A DNA stretch of 64,000 nt, taken from NCBI GenBank assembly GCA_013361095.1, contig JAATWA010000001.1:186001-250000 (forward strand), written 5' to 3'. The notes beneath the pieces are model-generated. The model was not told where the DNA came from. It did not search any database and worked only from the letters and a program-made list of their open reading frames with translations. Below are positions 62,714 to 64,000 of this stretch, piece by piece. The first letter of the stretch is position 1. Each line of letters begins with the position of its first letter. The position numbers and the translations under genes are program-made. This DNA is from Pseudanabaena biceps. Its GTDB lineage: Bacteria > Cyanobacteriota > Cyanobacteriia > Pseudanabaenales > Pseudanabaenaceae.

Positions 62714-63721
62714 ATGACACGCGATATTCGTATTGGCTTTGCAAATTCTGTGGGTAATACACCCCTGATTGAAATTGAATCCTTATCAGCAGCAACAGGT
62801 TGCAGGATCTTAGGTAAGGCAGAGTTTCTCAATCCTGGCGGGAGTGTCAAAGATCGTGCTGCTCTCTATATGGTGCTTGAGGCAGAAAAAGCAGGAACCC
62901 TCAAAGCTGGCGGCACAATTGTGGAAGGGACAGCAGGCAATACGGGCATTGGGCTATCACTGGTGGCAAACGCAAGAGGATATCGCAGTGTGATTGTGAT
63001 GCCTAGCAATCAATCCCCTGAAAAAATTGATTTGCTCAGGACATTGGGCGCAGAAGTAGAACTGACTAATCCCGCACCCTTTTCTAGTCCAGATAATTAC
63101 TATCACGTCGCTCGTAAGCGATCGCAAGAAATAGAAAATGCGTTTTGGGCAAATCAGTTTGAAAATACAGACAACTCTGAGGCGCATTATCAAACTACTG
63201 CCCCTGAAATTTGGCGACAAACTGGCGGCGAACTAGATGGCGTAGTCATGTCTTCTGGAACAGGTGGAACGATCGGCGGTGTCACGGCTTATCTCAAAGA
63301 ACAAAATCCACAAATCGCTACTTATCTGATTGATCCCACAGGTTCGGGGCTTTATAGCTATCTGACGACTGGTGAGTTTAAGGCGGAAGGAAATTCGATT
63401 ACGGAAGGTATTGGCATCAATCGAGCAACGGCAAACTTTAACCGAGCCAAACTAGATGGGGCTTTTCGTGGCAAGGATCAGCAAGTAATTGAGATGGCGC
63501 AATATCTACTCAAGCATGACGGATTGTTTATCGGTAGTTCGGCGGCACTCAATGTCATTGGAGCAATTAAGTTAGCGCGAAAACTAGGCAAAGGTCATAC
63601 GATCGCCACAATTTTATGTGATGGTGGTGGCCGATATCAAAGCCGAATGTATAACGCTGCATGGCTTGCTGAGAAAGGTTTAACCCCGATTGCCAAAGGA
63701 CTGGAATTTATTGATGACTAA
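62714..63721 (+). CDS. Cysteine synthase family protein (second copy)
   Basis: 335 residues. PLP-binding Lys46 in NPGGSVKDRAA, VEGTAGNTGIGLSLVA and SSGTGGTIGGV, so it should be an active beta-replacement enzyme making cysteine (or a related amino acid). Its motif NPGGSVKDR and longer chain differ from the 5' CysK (NPAASVKDR), so the two are distinct paralogues. The stop overlaps the Nudix start by 8 nt. Confidence 0.9.
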   Translation: MTRDIRIGFANSVGNTPLIEIESLSAATGCRILGKAEFLNPGGSVKDRAALYMVLEAEKAGTLKAGGTIVEGTAGNTGIGLSLVANARGYRSVIVMPSNQSPEKIDLLRTLGAEVELTNPAPFSSPDNYYHVARKRSQEIENAFWANQFENTDNSEAHYQTTAPEIWRQTGGELDGVVMSSGTGGTIGGVTAYLKEQNPQIATYLIDPTGSGLYSYLTTGEFKAEGNSITEGIGINRATANFNRAKLDGAFRGKDQQVIEMAQYLLKHDGLFIGSSAALNVIGAIKLARKLGKGHTIATILCDGGGRYQSRMYNAAWLAEKGLTPIAKGLEFIDD

Positions 63722-64000
63722 TACAATATCTAAAAAGTATCGCTGTATTGGAGTCGGTGTAGTTTGGGATGGCGATCGCCACAAAATCTTGATTGATCGC
63801 CGTTTACCTGAAGGCGAGCTAGCAGGGTATTGGGAATTTCCGGGTGGCAAAATTGAGGCGCAAGAAACGGCTGCGGAATGCATTAAGCGGGAACTGCAAG
63901 AAGAATTAGCGATAGAGGTGGAAGTGGGCGATCATCTGATTACCGTTGATTTTGAATACGAAACTCTGCGAGTAAGTTTAATTGTGCATCACTGCACGCA
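63714..64000 (+). CDS. MutT-type Nudix hydrolase, 5' part
   Basis: Starts with ATG 63714 inside the end of the cysteine synthase gene and runs off the window after 95 residues. The Nudix box is GGKIEAQETAAECIKRELQEE, then LAI (an Ala at the usual Gly). WEFPGGK and the RRLPEGELAGYWEF lead-in match 8-oxo-dGTP diphosphatases, so sanitising oxidised nucleotides is likely. The 3' end, possibly with a further domain, is not visible. Confidence 0.9.
   Translation, partial: MTNTISKKYRCIGVGVVWDGDRHKILIDRRLPEGELAGYWEFPGGKIEAQETAAECIKRELQEELAIEVEVGDHLITVDFEYETLRVSLIVHHCT

Overview
The window is a piece of a cyanobacterial chromosome. Diagnostic content is psbN divergent from psbH, a single-helix high-light-inducible protein, cyanophycin synthetase, ctaA-ctaB, Ycf49/DUF3593, Ycf51, and very frequent HIP1 octamers (GCGATCGC). 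A Pseudanabaena-like filamentous genus would fit the density of intergenic palindromes, but that placement is a guess from general impression and was not tested.

Layout. 1-920: 5' part of cysK (minus) and a ChuX/HutX-like haem-binding protein. 920-3940: an accessory island with three toxin-antitoxin pairs (DUF2281-like/PIN, HicAB, coiled-coil/PIN) and a phospholipase-D-fold protein with a defence-type N-terminus. Two of the pairs are bracketed by imperfect direct repeats. 4063-13494 (minus): one 3143-residue secreted exoprotein with a filamentous-haemagglutinin N-terminus, a long repetitive beta-helix and a C-terminal CHAT (caspase-like) protease. 13.6-28.1 kb: ruvB, creatininase-family hydrolase, Hlip, dusA, a decayed BrnA-like antitoxin, Orn/Lys/Arg decarboxylase, GH57/DUF3536 protein, PAS-SpoIIE phosphatase, a DnaK paralogue, 3-methyladenine glycosylase and moaE. 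28.1-41.9 kb: psbN/psbH, tatA-pth, nitrilase, GNAT, cphA-pfkB, Ycf49/DUF3593, purT, a small secreted protein, purN, ilvA. 42-64 kb: tRNA-Asn, EamA transporter, ctaA, ctaB, gltX, degenerate GGDEF-EAL protein, ycf51, trhO, purH, trpB, remA-gmk, pepA, a TolC-like protein, MTHFR, DUF3172, Usp, cysteine synthase and the start of a mutT-type Nudix gene.

The gene content is mostly housekeeping: purine synthesis (purT, purN, purH, gmk), amino acids (ilvA, trpB, two cysteine synthases), nitrogen storage (cphA), haem A synthesis (ctaA/ctaB) and photosynthesis.

The outstanding non-coding signal is about fifty long palindromes from 13.6 kb to the right end. Most have perfect 15-30 bp arms around a 3-nt loop inside GC-NNN-GC (loops GAA/TTC, AAA/TTT, TCC/GGA). 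They sit almost exclusively directly after stop codons, sometimes two to four in a row. Arm sequences differ between copies but stay complementary within a copy. One copy (18851-18897) lies in frame inside the Orn/Lys/Arg decarboxylase gene, like the palindromic elements described in Rickettsia proteins. Some copies have conserved outer flanks or terminal inverted repeats, suggesting small non-autonomous mobile elements that may also work as transcription terminators. No transposase, integrase or CRISPR array was seen.
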